The position numbers and the translations under genes are program-made. Below are positions 50,167 to 60,800 of a DNA stretch of 64,000 bases, one piece after another (position 1 is the first letter of the stretch; every line of letters starts with the position of its first letter). The stretch comes from Azospirillum sp. SYSU D00513 (GTDB taxonomy: Bacteria > Pseudomonadota > Alphaproteobacteria > Azospirillales > Azospirillaceae): the NCBI RefSeq assembly GCF_017356015.1, contig NZ_JAFIQV010000001.1, positions 62,001 to 126,000 of the forward strand, read 5' to 3'. The notes beneath the pieces were generated by a model. It had not been told where the DNA came from, did not search any database, and worked only from the letters and a program-made list of their open reading frames with translations.

Positions 50167-50571
50167 ATGGCCAACACTCCGCAAAACAAGCAGAACCTGC
50201 GCTCCCCGCTGGCCGAGGCCCGGGGCCTCGGCTCGGCCAAGTACGGCACGGAGCACTGGTGGCACCAGCGGCTGATCTCCATCGCCCTGATCCCGCTGAC
50301 GATCTGGTTCGTCCTGGCCGTGATCGCGCATCTTGGCGCCGGCTATGACGAGTTCGTGGCCTGGATGCGCTCGCCCTTCTCGGCGATCATGATGATCCTG
50401 ACGGTCGCGATGACCTTCCACCACGCCCAGTCGGGCATGCAGGTGGTGTTCGAGGACTATCTCCACGTCGAGTGGCAGAAGATGGCCGCGATCATCGCCG
50501 TCAAGTTCATCTGCTTCGCGCTGGCGGCGGCCTGCATCTTCGCCGTCCTCAAGATTTCCTTCGGAGCCTGA
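50167..50571 (+). CDS. sdhD: Succinate dehydrogenase membrane anchor subunit
   Basis: A 134-aa second anchor with three helices. The motif [20 protein letters not shown] and the later [16 protein letters not shown] match the alphaproteobacterial SdhD pattern, including histidines near the haem b site. It lies 12 bases after sdhC and five bases before sdhA. Confidence 0.95.
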   Translation: MANTPQNKQNLRSPLAEARGLGSAKYGTEHWWHQRLISIALIPLTIWFVLAVIAHLGAGYDEFVAWMRSPFSAIMMILTVAMTFHHAQSGMQVVFEDYLHVEWQKMAAIIAVKFICFALAAACIFAVLKISFGA

Positions 50572-50576
50572 CGTCC

Positions 50577-52364
50577 ATGGCGACCGCGTACAACATCATC
50601 GACCACACCTACGACGTCGTCGTCGTCGGCGCCGGCGGCGCGGGTCTGCGCGCCACCTTCGGCATGGCCGAAAAGGGCCTGAAGACCGCCTGCATCACCA
50701 AGGTGTTCCCGACCCGCAGCCACACGGTGGCCGCGCAGGGCGGCATCTCGGCGGCACTCGGCAACATGAGCGAGGACGACTGGCGCTTCCACATGTACGA
50801 CACCGTCAAGGGGTCGGACTGGCTGGGCGACCAGGACGCCATCGAGTACATGTGCCGCGAGGCCATCCCGGCGATCATCGAGCTGGAGCATTACGGCGTG
50901 CCCTTCTCGCGCACCCCCGAGGGCAAGATCTACCAGCGCGCCTTTGGCGGCATGACCGCGCATTTCGGCAAGCAGCAGGCCTACCGCACCTGCGCCGCCG
51001 CCGACCGCACCGGCCACGCCATCCTCCACACCCTCTACCAGCAGTCGCTGAAGCATGAGGCGGAGTTCTACGTCGAGTATTTCGCGCTCGACCTGATCAT
51101 GGAAGACGGCGAGTGCCGCGGCGTCATCGCCTGGAACCTCGCCGACGGCACGATCCACCGCTTCCGTGCCCATCTGGTGGTGCTGGCGACGGGCGGCTAT
51201 GGGCGCGCCTACTTCTCCTGCACGTCCGCCCACACCTGCACCGGCGACGGCAACGCCATGGTGCTGCGCGCCGGCCTGCCGCTGCAGGACATGGAGTTCG
51301 TGCAGTTCCACCCGACGGGCATCTACGGCTCCGGCTGCCTCATCACCGAGGGTGTGCGCGGCGAGGGCGGCTACCTCACCAACTCCAACGGCGAGCGCTT
51401 CATGGAGCGCTACGCGCCGTCGGCCAAGGACCTCGCCTCGCGCGACGTGGTCAGCCGTTCCATGACCATCGAGATCCGCGAGGGGCGCGGCGTCGGTCCG
51501 GACAAGGACCACATCCACCTGCACCTGGAGCATCTGCCGGCGGACATCATCCACCAGCGGCTGCCGGGCATCGCCGAGACGGCGAAGATCTTCGCCGGCG
51601 TGGACGTGACGAAGGAGCCGATCCCGGTCCTGCCGACCGTCCACTACAACATGGGCGGCATCCCGACCAACTTCCGCTGCGAGGTGGTCCAGCCGACCGC
51701 CGAGAATCCGGACCAGGTCGTGCCCGGCCTGATGGCCATCGGCGAGGCCGCCTGCGTGTCGGTGCATGGCGCCAACCGGCTGGGCTCCAACTCGCTGCTC
51801 GACCTCGTGGTGTTCGGCCGCTCGGCCGCCATCCGCGCCGCCGAGCTGGTGCCGGCCGGCAAGTCGCACCGCCCGCTGCGGGCCGACAGCGCCGACTTCG
51901 CCCTGGAGCGCTTCGACCGCATCCGCAACGCCAACGGCTCGATCCGTTCCGGCGACCTGCGGCTGGAGATGCAGCGGACCATGCAGAACAACTGCGCGGT
52001 CTTCCGCACCGGCGAGGTTCTGGAGGAGGGCTCCAAGCTCATCTCCGACACCTTCGCGAAGAAGGGCGAGGTCAGCATCGCCGACCGGTCGCTGGTCTGG
52101 AACTCCGACCTGGTCGAGGCCATCGAGCTGGACAACCTGCTCTACCAGGCGGTCGCCACCATGCACTCGGCCCGCAACCGTCCGGAAAGCCGCGGCGCCC
52201 ACGCGCGCGAGGACTTCCCGAACCGCGACGACGAGAACTGGATGAAGCACACGGTGACCTGGGTGTCCGAGACGGGCGAGACCCGCATCGGCTACCGCCC
52301 GGTCCACCTCTACACCCTGACCGACGAGGTCGAGGTGTTCCCGCCCAAGGCCCGCGTCTACTAA
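50577..52364 (+). CDS. sdhA: Succinate dehydrogenase flavoprotein subunit
   Basis: A 595-aa catalytic flavoprotein. FAD-binding motif: [18 protein letters not shown]. Covalent flavin His49 lies in [18 protein letters not shown]. The substrate-binding region is [17 protein letters not shown], and the C-terminal part has [17 protein letters not shown]. Length standard. It oxidises succinate to fumarate at the membrane face. Confidence 0.98.
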   Translation: MATAYNIIDHTYDVVVVGAGGAGLRATFGMAEKGLKTACITKVFPTRSHTVAAQGGISAALGNMSEDDWRFHMYDTVKGSDWLGDQDAIEYMCREAIPAIIELEHYGVPFSRTPEGKIYQRAFGGMTAHFGKQQAYRTCAAADRTGHAILHTLYQQSLKHEAEFYVEYFALDLIMEDGECRGVIAWNLADGTIHRFRAHLVVLATGGYGRAYFSCTSAHTCTGDGNAMVLRAGLPLQDMEFVQFHPTGIYGSGCLITEGVRGEGGYLTNSNGERFMERYAPSAKDLASRDVVSRSMTIEIREGRGVGPDKDHIHLHLEHLPADIIHQRLPGIAETAKIFAGVDVTKEPIPVLPTVHYNMGGIPTNFRCEVVQPTAENPDQVVPGLMAIGEAACVSVHGANRLGSNSLLDLVVFGRSAAIRAAELVPAGKSHRPLRADSADFALERFDRIRNANGSIRSGDLRLEMQRTMQNNCAVFRTGEVLEEGSKLISDTFAKKGEVSIADRSLVWNSDLVEAIELDNLLYQAVATMHSARNRPESRGAHAREDFPNRDDENWMKHTVTWVSETGETRIGYRPVHLYTLTDEVEVFPPKARVY

Positions 52365-52394
52365 GCCCGCGTCAACGCCAAGGATAACGAAGTC

Positions 52395-53174
52395 ATGGCT
52401 GAATTCGCCCTGCCCGCCAATTCGAAGATCGGCGTCGGCAAGACCATCAACGCCGCCAACGGCGCCAAGCGGGCCAAGACCTTCAAGATCTACCGCTGGA
52501 ACCCCGAGGACGGCCAGAACCCGCGCATCGACAGCTACACGGTCGATCTCGACAAGTTCGGCCCGATGGTCCTGGACGCGATCATCTACATCAAGAACAA
52601 CGTCGACCCGACGCTGACCTTCCGGCGCAGCTGCCGCGAGGGCATCTGCGGGTCCTGCGCGATGAACATCGACGGCACCAACACGCTGGCCTGCCTGAAG
52701 GCCATCGAGGAGGTCGCCGGCGACGTGAAGATCTACCCGCTGCCGCACATGCCGGTGGTGAAGGACCTCGTCCCCGACCTGACGCACATCTACGCGCAGC
52801 TCGCCTCGGTGAAGCCCTGGCTGCAGTCGCAGTCGCCGGCCCCGCCCGACCGCGAGCGGCTGCAGTCGCCGGAGGACCGCGCCAAGCTGGACGGCCTCTA
52901 CGAGTGCATCCTGTGCTTCTGCTGCTCGACCTCCTGCCCCAGCTACTGGTGGAACGGCGACCGCTATCTCGGCCCGGCCGTCCTGCTCCAGGCCTACCGC
53001 TGGATCGTCGACAGCCGCGACGAGATGACAGGCGAGCGCCTCGACATGCTCGAGGACCCGTTCCGCCTCTACCGCTGCCACACCATCATGAACTGCACCA
53101 AGACCTGCCCGAAGGGTCTGAACCCGGCGAAGGCCATCGCCGAGATCAAGAAGCTGATGGTGGTGCGCCGCTGA
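52395..53174 (+). CDS. sdhB: Succinate dehydrogenase iron-sulfur subunit
   Basis: A 259-aa subunit with all three clusters. The [2Fe-2S] ligands are in [13 protein letters not shown] and a later Cys; the [4Fe-4S] ligands are in [15 protein letters not shown]; the [3Fe-4S] ligands are in [14 protein letters not shown]. It transfers electrons from SdhA to ubiquinone. Last gene of the operon, followed by a strong terminator. Confidence 0.98.
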   Translation: MAEFALPANSKIGVGKTINAANGAKRAKTFKIYRWNPEDGQNPRIDSYTVDLDKFGPMVLDAIIYIKNNVDPTLTFRRSCREGICGSCAMNIDGTNTLACLKAIEEVAGDVKIYPLPHMPVVKDLVPDLTHIYAQLASVKPWLQSQSPAPPDRERLQSPEDRAKLDGLYECILCFCCSTSCPSYWWNGDRYLGPAVLLQAYRWIVDSRDEMTGERLDMLEDPFRLYRCHTIMNCTKTCPKGLNPAKAIAEIKKLMVVRR

Positions 53175-53202
53175 CCCTCGCCCTCACGGGCTGACGCATA
53201 AG

Positions 53203-53236
53203 GAAGGGGTCCCGTCCGGGACCCCTTCTTGCTTTT
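53203..53236 (+). terminator. Intrinsic terminator of sdhCDAB
   Basis: A perfect 11-bp stem GAAGGGGTCCC/GGGACCCCTTC has a GTCC loop and is followed by TTGCTTTT. Confidence 0.9.
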
Positions 53237-53242
53237 CGGGGA

Positions 53243-53449
53243 TCAGAAATCCGGATCGGTCGGCGTCATCGGCGGAAGGTCGGTGCCGGGGCCGAGCGGC
53301 GCCTCGCGGCCCGGCACGCCGGGGTTCGGCAGGTCCGGGTTGTCGGTGCTCGGCATCGGGATCGGCGCGTCCTCGTTGGGACCGGGAAAGGGCGAGGCGT
53401 TGAGCATCGGGTCCATGGGCGGAAGGCTCCTCGTCTGGTTCGGACTCAT
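53243..53449 (-). CDS. Possible proline-rich 68-aa protein
   Basis: The frame encodes a peptide composed largely of Pro, Asp, Asn and Gly (FPGPNEDAPIPMPSTDNPDL), which would be disordered. No clear RBS and no recognised family. It fits between the sdh terminator and the aminotransferase, on the opposite strand. Proline-rich frames arise by chance in GC-rich DNA, but the acidic bias (NED, TDNPD, TPTDPDF) is less typical of a shadow. Confidence 0.35.
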   Translation of the reverse strand: MSPNQTRSLPPMDPMLNASPFPGPNEDAPIPMPSTDNPDLPNPGVPGREAPLGPGTDLPPMTPTDPDF

Positions 53450-53570
53450 GCTGTCTCAACCAACCAGACGGCCCGTTCGCGCGGCTTGAAGCCCGGCGAT
53501 ATGGGGGTATCCTCTTCCGCATCCCCTTAGAACATTCGAACCAAGCACACAGACACAGGGAACAGAGTTC

Positions 53571-54422
53571 ATGGCAAGCACGGCGGCCCGCGCGGTCAAC
53601 TACGTCAACGGCGAATGGGTCGAAGGCAACCCCGCCATCGTCGGCCCGATGAGCCACACCTTCTGGCTCGCCTCGACCGTCTTCGACGGCGCCCGCGCCT
53701 TCGAGGGCGTGGCCCCCGACCTCGACCAGCATTGCGAGCGCGTGGTCCGCTCGGCCGCCGCCATGGGGCTGGAGGCGACCCTGACCGCCAAGGAAATCGA
53801 GGCGCTGTGCCGCGAGGCCATCGCCAAGTTCCCCAAGGACGCCGCCCTCTACATCCGCCCGATGTTCTACGCGGAAGAGGGCTTCGTCGCTCCCGACCCC
53901 GCCACCACGCGCTTCGTGCTGTCGGTCTATGAGTCGCCGATGCCCGGCACCGCCGGCTTCACCGCCTGCCTGTCCAGCCGCCAGCGCCCGGCGCCGAGCA
54001 TGGCGCTGACCAGCGCCAAGGCCGCCAGCCACTACCCGAACGCCGGCGCCGCCCTGCGCGAGGCGCGGACGCGCGGCTTCGACAACGCCATCATGCTGGA
54101 CCCGACCGGCAACGTGGCGGAGTTCGCGACCTCCAACCTCTTCATCGCCAAGGACGGCGCGGTCGCCACCCCCGTCCCCAACGGCACCTTCCTGAACGGC
54201 ATCACCCGCCAGCGCGTCATCAAGCTGCTGCGCGAGGCGGGCGTCACGGTGGAGGAGCGCACGGTGACGGTCGCCGACGTGACGGCGGCGGACGAGGTCT
54301 TCTCCACCGGCAACTACGCCAAGGTCGTGCCGGTGACCCGCGTGGAGGACCGCGACCTCCAGCCCGGCCCACTCTTCCAGCGCGCGCGCGAGCTGTACTG
54401 GGCCTACGCGCACCGTTCCTGA
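53571..54422 (+). CDS. Branched-chain amino acid aminotransferase (class IV)
   Basis: A 283-aa fold-type IV PLP enzyme. NYVNGEWVEG and FWLASTVFDGARAFEG form the N-terminal domain. The PLP lysine is in LTSAKAASHYPNAG. The segment AIMLDPTGNVAEFATSNLFI and GITRQRVIKLLREAG complete the family pattern. It is probably an IlvE-type branched-chain aminotransferase, though D-amino-acid or aminodeoxychorismate-lyase relatives share the fold. Followed by a bidirectional terminator. Confidence 0.88.
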   Translation: MASTAARAVNYVNGEWVEGNPAIVGPMSHTFWLASTVFDGARAFEGVAPDLDQHCERVVRSAAAMGLEATLTAKEIEALCREAIAKFPKDAALYIRPMFYAEEGFVAPDPATTRFVLSVYESPMPGTAGFTACLSSRQRPAPSMALTSAKAASHYPNAGAALREARTRGFDNAIMLDPTGNVAEFATSNLFIAKDGAVATPVPNGTFLNGITRQRVIKLLREAGVTVEERTVTVADVTAADEVFSTGNYAKVVPVTRVEDRDLQPGPLFQRARELYWAYAHRS

Positions 54423-54451
54423 GCGGTGCTGCGGGAAAGCCCCTGAAAAGG

Positions 54452-54486
54452 AAAAGGCGCCGCCCCCGAGGGGACGGCGCCTTTTT
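54452..54486. terminator. Bidirectional intrinsic terminator
   Basis: AAAGGCGCCG/CGGCGCCTTT encloses a C/G-rich inner stem. T-runs lie on both sides (TTTTTC on the plus strand and CCTTTTCC on the minus strand). It separates the convergent aminotransferase and lpdA genes. Confidence 0.88.
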
Positions 54487-54508
54487 CGTGCCTTCGGGCG
54501 AAACCCGC

Positions 54509-55909
54509 TTACATGTGCAGCGGGCGGCCGGCGACGGCGAGTGCCGCCTCCTTGGTGACCTCGGCCAGGGTCGGGTGCGCGTGGCAGGTGCGGGCGATGT
54601 CCTCGGCGGACGCGCTGTACTCCATCGCGATGCCGATCTCCGCGATCATCTCCGACACGTTCGGGCCGACCATGTGGACGCCGAGCACCTTGTCGGTGCG
54701 GGCGTCGGCCAGGATCTTCACGAAGCCGTCGGTGGTAGCGATGGCGCGGGCGCGGCCGTTGGCGGTGAAGGGGAATTTGCCGGCCTTGTACTCGATGCCG
54801 GCGGCCTTCAGCTCCTCCTCGGACTTGCCGATGGCAGCCACTTCCGGCCAGGTGTAAACGACGCCGGGGACGAGGTCGTGGTTGACGTGGCCCGCCTGGC
54901 CCGCCAGCAGCTCGGCGAGCGCCACGCCCTCCTCTTCGGCCTTGTGGGCCAGCATCGGACCCTCGACCACGTCGCCGATGGCGTAGATGCCCGGCACGTT
55001 GGTGCGGAAGTGGCCGTCGATCTTCACGCGGCCGCGGTTGTCCGTCTCCACCCCGACGCTGTCCAGACCCAGACCCTGGGTGTGGGCGCGGCGGCCGATG
55101 GCAACCAGCACCACGTCGGCCTCGATCTCCTCGGCGCTGCCGCCGGCGGCCGGCTCCAGCGACAGGGTCACGCCGGTGTTGGTAACCTTGGCGCCGGTGA
55201 CCTTGGCGCCGAGCTTGAAGCTCATGCCCTGCTTGCCGAGGATGCGCTGCATGGTCTTGGAGACCTCGCCGTCCATGGTCGGCAGCACGCGGTCGAGATA
55301 CTCGACCACCGTGACCTGCGCGCCGAGGCGGCCCCAGACCGAACCCATCTCCAGCCCGATGACGCCGCCGCCGATGACGACGAGGCGCTTCGGCACCTCC
55401 GGCAGGGCGAGCGCGCCGGTGGAGGAGACGATCTTCTGCTCGTCGATCTCCAACCCCGGCAGCGGCGTGACCTCGGAGCCGGTGGCGATCACGATGGCCT
55501 TGGAGGCGGTGACCGTGCCGACGCCCTCGACCTCGACGGTGCCGGGTGCCGTGATGCGGCCGGCGCCCTTTAGCCAGGCGATCTTGTTCTTCTTGAACAG
55601 GAACTCGATGCCGCCGGTGTTCTCCTTGACCACCTTGTCCTTGTGGGCGAGCATGCCCGGCAGATCGAGTTCGACGCCGCCGACCTTCACGCCGAACTTG
55701 GCGAGGCCGTGCTTGGCCTCCTCGAACTTCTCGGACGCGGTGAGAAGGGCCTTGGACGGGATGCAGCCCACGTTCAGGCAGGTGCCGCCGAGCGCGCTGC
55801 GCTTCTCGACGCAGGCCACCTTGAAGCCGAGCTGTGCCGCCCGGATCGCGCAGACATACCCACCGGGGCCGCCGCCGATGACGACGACGTCGTAAGTGCT
55901 TTCAGCCAT
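54509..55909 (-). CDS. lpdA: Dihydrolipoyl dehydrogenase
   Basis: A 466-aa E3 component of 2-oxoacid dehydrogenase complexes. FAD motif: VVVIGGGPGGYVCAIRAA. Redox disulfide: GGTCLNVGCIPSKAL. NAD motif: LVVIGGGVIGLEMGSVWGRL. The C-terminal His-Glu pair lies in CHAHPTLAEVTKEAA. The start MAESTYD at 55909 has an AAGGA upstream; an ATG 12 codons earlier is possible. It stands apart from E1/E2 genes here. Confidence 0.96.
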   Translation of the reverse strand: MAESTYDVVVIGGGPGGYVCAIRAAQLGFKVACVEKRSALGGTCLNVGCIPSKALLTASEKFEEAKHGLAKFGVKVGGVELDLPGMLAHKDKVVKENTGGIEFLFKKNKIAWLKGAGRITAPGTVEVEGVGTVTASKAIVIATGSEVTPLPGLEIDEQKIVSSTGALALPEVPKRLVVIGGGVIGLEMGSVWGRLGAQVTVVEYLDRVLPTMDGEVSKTMQRILGKQGMSFKLGAKVTGAKVTNTGVTLSLEPAAGGSAEEIEADVVLVAIGRRAHTQGLGLDSVGVETDNRGRVKIDGHFRTNVPGIYAIGDVVEGPMLAHKAEEEGVALAELLAGQAGHVNHDLVPGVVYTWPEVAAIGKSEEELKAAGIEYKAGKFPFTANGRARAIATTDGFVKILADARTDKVLGVHMVGPNVSEMIAEIGIAMEYSASAEDIARTCHAHPTLAEVTKEAALAVAGRPLHM

Positions 55910-56060
55910 GAGAGGCTTTCCTTCCGCCATTCTTGTCGTTGCCAAAAGCCGTCCCGTCCAGCGGGGATAGCACGCGGCGATTTATGCCCACCTTGGGCGC
56001 GGCTGGCAACGCTTCCCTTCGCCGCCGCGGGACGGGCCGGGTTGCCCGCCGGTCATGGCA

Positions 56061-57215
56061 CTATCCGAGCGTCAGCACGGTCCCCGCGACGTGGCGGACG
56101 CCGTCGGCATCGCACATGTAGTAGACGGCCATGACCCGCCCGTCCGGCAGGGCCGCCGCCCAGGGATAGCCCACGTCGGCCGAGGCCGCGTCGTCGCGCA
56201 GGATAATCTCCGGCGCGTCGCCGATCTCCCCGCGCGCCGGGTCCCAGAGGCGCGCCCGCACGCCGAAGGGTTCGTGCCGGTAGCCGCCGACCACCAGCAG
56301 CCGCCCGTCGGGCAGCGGGCAGGCATCAAAGGGGTGGCCGATCACCGGCTGGACCCGCCAGGGCTCCCAGCTGTGGCCCCCGTCGCGCGAGACGGAGGTC
56401 GCCAGCCGGTCGTCCAGCCCGGTGGTGCGGTGGAAGGCGATCAGCCGGCCGTCGGCCGCCAGCGCCAGCGCGCTCTCGCAGAAACCCGCCATCTTCTCCC
56501 CGTCGATGGCGATCAGCGACCGGTACTCCCAGCTCTCGCCCCGGTCGGCGGAGGCGTAGAGATGGCTCGCGTAGCGGCCGTTGCCGGGGTGGAAGGTGTA
56601 GGTGGCCTGGAGGATGGTCCCGTCCGGCAGTTCCACCGCGCGCCCGCGCAAGGCCCCGCCCAGCATCCGGCGCATGCCGGGCACCACGTCCCCATGGCCG
56701 GGCAGCGGCGGCAGGAAGCGGTGCGGCGACCAGCTCCGCCCGCCATCGTCGCTCCAGCGCGCGTAGGCGCCCCAGAACAGGTAGATGTCGCCGGTCTGCT
56801 GCGGGCTGCCCACGACGGCAGCACCCAGCGCGCGCAGGGCCTCGCCCTCCTTGGCGGGCAGCGGGTACCAGCAGAAGCCGGTCAGCAGCACGCGCCCGTC
56901 GCGCAGCACCAGGAGGCTGGGATCCTGGTCGGCGGCCTGCGGGTCGGGCGGCAGCGTCAGGGGATCGCCGGCCGCCCTGCCCTCCCTGTCCAGCCGCAGG
57001 AGGACGATCTGCGAACGGGAGTCCAGGTGATCGACATGCTTCAGCCCGGTTTCCGTGCGCCGGTACTCCTCGCCGCGAAGCCAGCGGTGGTCGCGGGCGC
57101 GGCGGAAGGCGACCAGCGCCGCCCCGTCCGGCAGGGCCGCGATGGAGGGAAAGGAGGCGTAGAAGAACGGGTCGCGGTAGACGGTCCCGTGCGACACGGA
57201 AAAGCGGCTGGTCAT
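56061..57215 (-). CDS. Sialidase-like BNR/Asp-box protein
   Basis: A 384-aa predicted six-bladed beta-propeller. At least three Asp boxes (S-x-D-x-G-x-x-W) are visible: SDDGGRSW, SADRGESW and SRDGGHSW. No signal peptide or membrane segment is seen, unusual for secreted sialidases, so it may be intracellular. A catalytic Arg triad cannot be confirmed by eye, so the enzyme activity is open. The start at 57215 has GGAG six bases upstream. Stand-alone gene. Confidence 0.78.
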   Translation of the reverse strand: MTSRFSVSHGTVYRDPFFYASFPSIAALPDGAALVAFRRARDHRWLRGEEYRRTETGLKHVDHLDSRSQIVLLRLDREGRAAGDPLTLPPDPQAADQDPSLLVLRDGRVLLTGFCWYPLPAKEGEALRALGAAVVGSPQQTGDIYLFWGAYARWSDDGGRSWSPHRFLPPLPGHGDVVPGMRRMLGGALRGRAVELPDGTILQATYTFHPGNGRYASHLYASADRGESWEYRSLIAIDGEKMAGFCESALALAADGRLIAFHRTTGLDDRLATSVSRDGGHSWEPWRVQPVIGHPFDACPLPDGRLLVVGGYRHEPFGVRARLWDPARGEIGDAPEIILRDDAASADVGYPWAAALPDGRVMAVYYMCDADGVRHVAGTVLTLG

Positions 57216-57447
57216 TCCTTGCTCCAAAGCCGGGCCTGCCTGAGCCTACCCCGGCGCGGGCCTTCCGGGCCACAGTCCCGCGCGCGCCGGACCAGGGCGG
57301 CGCCGAACCGGCTGTATTTGATCTGTTCTTCACCCTCGCCGCTTGAGACCTTTCCGGCAAAGCAGCCGTGCCATAGGGGTAAGAATTTCTTTACCAAGAG
57401 CGCAGATGATGGGGGCATCATTTCTTCCCCTTCCGAAAGCCACACCG

Positions 57448-57705
57448 ATGTTGTCCGACACCACCCTGCGCGTGGACGATCTGTCGCCGGAGGAGATCGC
57501 CTCCGTCCTGCGCGCCTACGAGGACGGGATCGGCTGCGCGGACCATGACGACGCCTTCGACCGGGCGGTGGATGCCCTGCGCGCGATCCGGCCGCAGCTC
57601 CCCGCCAACATCGCCGGCAGCGAGGTCGAACTGCTGCTCGCCGGCGCGGTCGTCCCCTTCGCGCCCACCGCAGTCGCCGCCGCGCCCTACGTCTTCTGCG
57701 AATAA
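57448..57705 (+). CDS. Hypothetical protein, 85 aa
   Basis: A small acidic protein (LRVDDLSPEEIASVLRAYED, then DDAFDRAVDALRAIRPQLP) ending in a hydrophobic stretch. Codon use is consistent with a real gene, and a strong terminator follows. The start at 57448 is chosen; ATGs at 57406 and 57409 are also in frame. No family recognised. Confidence 0.5.
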   Translation: MLSDTTLRVDDLSPEEIASVLRAYEDGIGCADHDDAFDRAVDALRAIRPQLPANIAGSEVELLLAGAVVPFAPTAVAAAPYVFCE

Positions 57706-57728
57706 GCCTCGGGCCTCGCCCGAAGAAG

Positions 57729-57762
57729 AAAAGCCCGCCCCGGATCGCCGGGGCGGGCTTTT
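57729..57762. terminator. Strong bidirectional intrinsic terminator
   Basis: A perfect 15-bp stem AAAAGCCCGCCCCGG/CCGGGGCGGGCTTTT has an ATCG loop, between convergent genes. A further small hairpin CCCTCCT/AGGAGGG lies at 57790-57806. Confidence 0.92.
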
Positions 57763-57821
57763 CGCGTTCCTGGACCATGCGGCTCCCGGCCCTCCTCGAA
57801 GGAGGGTCGGGAGGTCGCTTC

Positions 57822-60800
57822 TCAGAGCCCCGTCTGCGGCTTCGTGGTGTTGTCGGCGGTGCGGGTTTCCGCCGGGTTGATCAGCGGCTGGAGGGCCGGG
57901 GCGATGCTCTTCAGGAGCTGGGCCGGCAGCGCGCTGGTGAAGCGGTAGTGGTCGGCCTCCGGCCCCTGCACGAAAGCGGTCATGGTGCCGAAGAAGCGGT
58001 CGCCGATGTAGAAGGCGAAGGTGGCCGTCCGGTTCACCGCCCGCGATTCGATCAGCCGCCCGCCGGCGCCGTAGCGGTCGAGACGGTGGTCGCCGGTGCC
58101 GGTCTTGCCGCCGATCGGAATGATCTCGCCCGAGGCGTCCTTGAAGGAGCCCCAGACGCGCTTGGCGGTGCCGTTCTGGGCGACGTCCATCAGCGCCTTG
58201 CGCAGGGTGGCGCAGATCTCCGGCCGCAGCACGCGCTCGCCCTTCAGCGGCCCCAGCCCGACGACCGCCTCGTAGGGCGTGCCGGCGGCGAAGTGCAGCT
58301 TCTTCACGCGCACGGTCGGCTGGCGGATGCCGTCGTTGAGGATGATGCCCATCAGCTCGGCCAGCGCCGCCGGCCGGTCGGCGGAGCTGCCGATGGCCGT
58401 GGCGAAGGAGGGCACCAGCCGCTCGAACGGGTAGCCCAGCCGGCGCCATGCCTCCGTCACGCGCTGGAAGGCCTCTTCCTCCAGCCCGATGCGGATGCGG
58501 GTGTTCTGCGCGGACAGGCCCTTCTTGAACAGCCACTTGTAGCTTTCCTGGCGCTCCCCGACGCTGGCGTCCAGCACCTCGCGGCGCTTGGCGCCGGGGT
58601 TCTCCTGGAGATAGGCGACCAGCCACAGCTCCAGCGGGTGGATGCGCGCCAGATAGCCCAGGTCGTTCAGCGGGAAGCTGCCGGGGCCGTATTTCGCGTA
58701 GAGGCCGGAGACGGTCTTGTCGTCCAGCTTGGCGTCGGGCAGCCGGGCACGCATGAACTTGGCGAACTCCTCCACCCCGGCCTTGGGCCGGACGGTGCGG
58801 AAGATCACCGCCATGCGGTGCGCCGCCGGCCGCGACCGGCTGGCGAGCAGGGTCAGCGCCTCGTCCGGGCTGCGCTTGGCGTAGAGGGTGTAGAAGCGGT
58901 TCAGGAACTCGCTGCCTTCCTTGTCGGCGAAGCGGGCGAGATAGGCCTGGCGCGCGGGATGGTCGGGATTCTGCAGGATGTCGCCGGTGTCGTCGCCGCC
59001 CTCGGACATGTAGAACTGCACGATGTCGCGCATCATGCGGATGAAGGGCAGGTTGACGGAGCTGCGCAGCGATTCCGTCACCGTCAGGATGCTGCCGTTG
59101 TCCTTGTTGTTGAAGTTCACGAAGCTGTGCAGCCCGCCGCCGGTGAAGAAGGCCTCGGCCGGGCTGGCCGAGTAGCGGCGCTCCATGGCGGCGTCGAGCA
59201 TCGCGGTCAGCGACCGGTCGCCGCCCGCCATCAGCCAGCCCGCGACCCAGCGCGTCAGGTTGTCCGACGCCTCCGCCTCCACGTCCGCCAGGAAATCCTT
59301 GGGCAGATGGGCGTAGCGGGCGTGCAACTCGGCGATGATCTCCAGATAGGTCGTCAGCGTCCGCAGCTTCGCGGTCGAGCCGAGGTCGAGCTTGGCTCCC
59401 TCGTTGATGTCCAGCGGCTGGTCCAGGTTGTCGGCCTGAATGCGCAGGTAGTTGGCGTCGGCCCCGCGCTCGTACAGCGTGACCGAATAGATGATCTTCG
59501 ACATGTCCGTGGACTTGGTGTCGATCAGCCGGTCGCCGGTCAGCCCCATCTGCTGCGCGAAGGCCGGGTCGCCGAGCTTCCCCAGCACCTCGACCACGCG
59601 GGCCTGGGTCGGCGCGTCGAGCGTCGATTCGGCGGTCATGTCCACGCGGTCGAGCTGGTAGAGGCTCGACACGCCCATCATGGACAGGAGCTTCGCGCGG
59701 ATGGCGTTGGGCGCCTTCTGCTCGACGAAGGAGGCGGTCTGGGCCGCGGGCGGCGTGTCGCGGTAGGTCAGCGTGACCTTCAGCGCGGCGTCGCGCAGCG
59801 TCCCGTCGATCACGCCCGCCGAGGCCAGGACGCGCAGGTGGCTGTCGGCCAGACGCTCCAGCGCGGCGCGGTCCTGGATCAGGTAGTAGGAGGGGCGGCG
59901 CTGGGCCAGCAGCAAGCAGAGCACCTGCTTGTAGACGGTCGCCTTGGCCCGCATCGCCTTCTCGTCGGCGACCGGCTGAGACAGCAGCTTTTCCGCGGCG
60001 GAGAGTTCCGTGCCGTACCAGGCCCACAGCCCGTCGCCCAGCCCGTTGACCTCGCCGAAGCCGGGGCGCGCGGTCAGAGGGGTGGAGTTCAGGTAGTCCA
60101 CCAGGATGCGCTTGCGGTGCTCGCTCGTGTCCTCGCCGTCGAGGTAGGCGCGCACGCTGGCCGAGGCCATCTGGCGCAGCTTCTCCGTCGCCCCGATGGT
60201 CTGGCCGTCCGGGGAATGGCGGTACTTCTCGATCTGGGTGGCCAGCGTGGAGCCGCCGGGCGAACGCGTGCCCGGCCGGATGTACTGCACCGGCAGGGTC
60301 AGCAGCGCGCCGGCGAAGCGGTCCCACTCCACGGCCGGGTTGCGGCGCGGCTCGTCCTGGTTCAGCAGCTCGCGGTTCTCGATGAACAGGAGCGTGTCGC
60401 GGACCAGCGGCGGCACGTCCTCGAAACGGGCGAACACCCGCTCCGGGTAGCGCGCCTGGAACATCGTCTCGCCGCTGCGGTCGAGCAGCGTCAGCCCGGC
60501 CTGCGTCTTTTCCTTGTAGATCGGGAAGCCACCGTTCGCCATGAAGGAATCGAGCCGCGGCGACGCCTTCGCCTGCATCTCGATCGTGTACATGTCGCTG
60601 GTGAGCGCGCCGAGATAGCCCGGCAGGCCGCTGTAGCCGAAGCGCTCGTTGTAGGGACCCTGGGTCGGGTAGCGGGCTTCCGGGTTCGGGCCCTCGCGCA
60701 GCTCGAAGCTCATCTCCTTCGCGACGGTGGAGAGCAGCCGCGCCTGCAGGCGCGAGGTGCGCATTTCCTCCGACGCGACGAGCCAGGCGCCGCCGAGCGT

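Noticed and set aside
50457-53081. Roughly 870-codon minus-strand frame opposite sdhA and sdhB
   Set aside because: Shadow of two unmistakable succinate dehydrogenase genes.
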